Of a stretch of DNA of 7,266 nt, positions 5,738-7,266 are shown one piece after another; positions within the stretch are counted from its first letter, which is position 1, and each line of letters opens with the position of its first letter. The notes beneath the pieces were generated by a model. That model worked only from the letters and a program-made list of their open reading frames with translations, was not told the origin of the DNA and ran no database searches. Both the position numbers and the translations under genes were made by a program. Source of the DNA: an uncultured Eubacteriales bacterium (GTDB taxonomy: Bacteria; Bacillota; Clostridia; Christensenellales; Borkfalkiaceae); assembly GCA_905207385.1 (NCBI GenBank), contig CAJLLH010000056.1, forward strand, positions 1-7,266, given 5' to 3'.

Positions 5738-7038
5738 TAGACCTTATGTGCGCATCATTCGTGATGCTTTTGTTGATAGCCGAAAACATATACCTTTATG
5801 CTTTTCCCAAGCGTAAATATTTTGCGCTGAGAATAGCCGCCGTTGCAGCGGTTTGCATAACGGTCGGGCTGTTCTTTCCGCGGGGAAGGGGGTATGATTT
5901 ACCGATAGCGGTTATCAGCCTTATAAATTTTGTGCGGTATTTCGGGCTTTTTATGCTTACCGTGGGCGGAATGATGCTGTGTTACAAAGAAAAATTCTGG
6001 AATGTTTTTGCCGCCTGCACGGCAGGTTATGCCACCCAGCATTTCGGCAACCGCCTTACTTCGTTGCTTAAATTAATACCGGGATTTAATTTTTCTTTTG
6101 TTGGCGATGTTTTTGTAACGGCGCTTATAGTAAACCCCGTTCCGTACTTTCTTGCGTGGTTCTTCTTTTCCCGTCCCGTTGCAAAGCTCAAACTTCAGCA
6201 GTCTACCGATTTTAAGATGAACCTTCTTTCCGTCAGCGTTATTTTAATGTGCATAGTGGTAAGCCGCATAGGCGATTTCGGCGGAAGGTCGGTAGTTCTT
6301 AACATAGCTATAAGCCTGTACGGAATGATTGTTTCGGCAATGGCGCTGTGCGTACAGTATGCCCTTTTCGTGCAGAAGCAGAAGGAATCTGAACTTAGAA
6401 TAACGCAGTATAACCTTGAAAAGGAAAAGGAACAGTACAATAAGTGGAGCGAAAGCATAAACTTCATAAACACCAAGTACCACGACCTCAAGCACGGACT
6501 TGCCTTGCTTGAAAAGTACGGCGACGCGGCGGAAATTGCAGAAACGAAAGCCGCGCTTGCAACGTACGACTCGCACATAGTAACGGGCAACGAGGTAATG
6601 GACGCGCTTCTTGAACAGAAAAGTCTGACGTTCAAGGAAAAGAACATACAGTTCGCCTATGTCATAAACGGTTCAGAACTCGCTTTTGTTTCCAAGTTGG
6701 ATATATTTTCGCTGTTCGGCAACATGCTGGACAATGCCGACTATGCGGTAACGGAAATAGGCGACGCCTGCAACAGGGTAATAAATCTTTCGGTAAAGCG
6801 CATAGGCGATATGCTCAGCATTCACCAGGAAAACAATTATCAGGGCAAAATAGAATTTTCCCAAGGTTTGCCTCTCAGCAGACAGCGCACCGACCCCAAT
6901 CACGGTTTCGGCGTAAAAAGCATTTCTTATATAGTAAAAAAATATAAAGGCACAATGGATATCTCTGCGGCGGATAATATTTTTTCGCTGAACATAATGC
7001 TCCCCGTTCCGCAATCAGCTCCGTTGCCTGCTGTATGA
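5734..7038 (+). CDS. GHKL-domain sensor histidine kinase (AgrC-like), partner of the LytTR regulator
   Basis: A 434-residue membrane sensor kinase. The N-terminal half (about residues 5-213) has six or seven hydrophobic segments, at about 5-23, 30-48, 57-82, 88-102 (weak), 120-146, 161-178 and 187-213, with short loops and no large extracellular sensor domain. This is typical of peptide-sensing AgrC/HPK10-type kinases. A charged coiled-coil-like linker (215-240) leads to the phosphorylation box TKYHDLKHGLALL, with H250 the likely phospho-acceptor and H254 nearby. The GHKL ATPase follows: N box LFGNMLDNADYAV (N334) and G box NHGFGVKSI (389-397), ending in FSLNIMLPV. All catalytic boxes appear intact. 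The ATG overlaps the regulator's stop codon by four bases, so this is a cognate pair. The ligand is unknown: no AgrB/AgrD-like gene is visible, so sensing of a peptide is only family-based inference. Confidence 0.92.
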   Translation: MIDLMCASFVMLLLIAENIYLYAFPKRKYFALRIAAVAAVCITVGLFFPRGRGYDLPIAVISLINFVRYFGLFMLTVGGMMLCYKEKFWNVFAACTAGYATQHFGNRLTSLLKLIPGFNFSFVGDVFVTALIVNPVPYFLAWFFFSRPVAKLKLQQSTDFKMNLLSVSVILMCIVVSRIGDFGGRSVVLNIAISLYGMIVSAMALCVQYALFVQKQKESELRITQYNLEKEKEQYNKWSESINFINTKYHDLKHGLALLEKYGDAAEIAETKAALATYDSHIVTGNEVMDALLEQKSLTFKEKNIQFAYVINGSELAFVSKLDIFSLFGNMLDNADYAVTEIGDACNRVINLSVKRIGDMLSIHQENNYQGKIEFSQGLPLSRQRTDPNHGFGVKSISYIVKKYKGTMDISAADNIFSLNIMLPVPQSAPLPAV

Positions 7039-7047
7039 TATGTTTGT

Positions 7048-7079
7048 AAAAAAATCCCCGCGGCGTCGGGGATTTTTTT
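7048..7079. terminator. Symmetrical intrinsic terminator after the kinase gene
   Basis: A run of seven A (7048-7054), TCCCCG, loop CGGCGT (7061-7066), CGGGGA and seven T (7073-7079) form a perfect 13-bp stem with a U-tract. It starts 10 bases after the kinase stop. Because the A and T runs are symmetrical it could terminate transcripts from either strand. Confidence 0.93.
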
Positions 7080-7159
7080 GCGGTTTTCTTTTAAATGGCG
7101 TTATAAAGCGACAAGTTTTGCGGCATACGTTCAAAAAATGACCGCATATGTGCAGTCTC

Positions 7160-7187
7160 TTGAAGGTTTTTCCCCTTTGTGTATAAT
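7160..7187 (+). promoter_or_regulatory. Sigma-A-type promoter of the gene entering at the right edge
   Basis: TTGAAG (7160-7165) and a consensus TATAAT (7182-7187) are separated by 16 bases. The predicted start is near 7194, giving a leader of about 60 bases before the ATG. It lies between the kinase terminator and a strong ribosome binding site, so the downstream gene is an independent transcription unit. Confidence 0.75.
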
Positions 7188-7197
7188 GGCACGGGTA

Positions 7198-7228
7198 ATG
7201 TCGCGGCGGTATGTGCGCCGAATGACAT
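7198..7228 (+). promoter_or_regulatory. Possible hairpin in the 5' leader of the downstream gene
   Basis: ATGTC (7198-7202) pairs with GACAT (7224-7228), and CGGCG (7204-7208) pairs with CGCCG (7216-7220). They are separated by a small internal loop and close a 7-base loop. It begins a few bases after the predicted transcription start and lies upstream of the ribosome binding site. It does not match any riboswitch I recognise. It could stabilise the transcript or be incidental. Confidence 0.4.
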
Positions 7229-7242
7229 AAAGGGAAATTTTT

Positions 7243-7250
7243 AAAGGAGG
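7243..7250 (+). promoter_or_regulatory. Strong ribosome binding site for the right-edge gene
   Basis: AAAGGAGG is close to the ideal anti-16S complement. It ends 4 bases before ATG 7255 and 10 bases before the in-frame ATG at 7261. Either could be the real start; both give the same frame. Confidence 0.75.
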
Positions 7251-7254
7251 CGGC

Positions 7255-7266
7255 ATGCAAATGCGC
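7255..7266 (+). CDS. Start of an unidentified gene, cut off by the window end
   Basis: Only four codons are visible (M-Q-M-R), far too little to identify a product. The call rests on the promoter at 7160-7187 and the AAAGGAGG just upstream. The start may be at 7255 or at the second Met codon at 7261, which has the longer ribosome-binding-site spacing. Its position directly downstream of the two-component operon makes it a candidate target of that system, but nothing in the visible bases proves it. Confidence 0.6.

Noticed and set aside
6195..7014. Several - strand open frames (110-150 codons) opposite the kinase gene
   Set aside because: They are shadows of a gene whose H, N and G boxes are clear on the + strand.

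Overview
The window looks like accessory chromosome from a Gram-positive, probably gut-dwelling anaerobe of the class Clostridia. The placement is inference, resting on GGAGG-type ribosome binding sites, InlB-type surface repeats, a domain-swapped family 3 glycosidase of the Ruminococcus/Butyrivibrio type, and a GHKL-kinase/LytTR-regulator pair. No rRNA or other strict taxonomic marker is present. All genes are on the + strand.

Region 1 (1-4660) is the distal part of an apparent operon. It holds the 3' end of a gene for an InlB-repeat surface protein with a C-terminal carbohydrate-binding-like domain (1-1220), a small four-helix membrane protein of unknown function (1237-1665), and a large membrane-anchored GH3 beta-glycosidase (1677-4580). 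The gaps are only 16 and 11 bases, and a strong hairpin at 4622-4654 closes the unit. The picture is of surface glycan binding and cleavage at the cell envelope. The GH3 enzyme has its domains in the order GH3_C, FnIII-like, GH3_N, the reverse of most family members, with a membrane helix at each end.

Region 2 (4581-5020) is a 440-base intergenic stretch. After the terminator it holds a 24-base near-perfect palindrome (4759-4782), two clusters of three CGTT-core half-sites spaced about 20 bases apart (4808-4943), and a promoter with an extended -10 just downstream of them. The array has the features expected of LytTR-regulator binding sites and may serve autoregulation.

Region 3 (5021-7079) is a two-gene signalling operon, a LytTR response regulator followed by a multi-pass GHKL sensor kinase. 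The genes overlap by ATGA and end at a symmetrical hairpin terminator. No AgrB/AgrD-like or other peptide-signal gene is visible in the window.

Region 4 (7080-7266) carries a good sigma-A-type promoter, a leader with a possible hairpin, an AAAGGAGG ribosome binding site and the first codons of a further gene cut off by the window end. Two CGTT-core motifs upstream of this promoter make it a possible but unproven target of the regulator.
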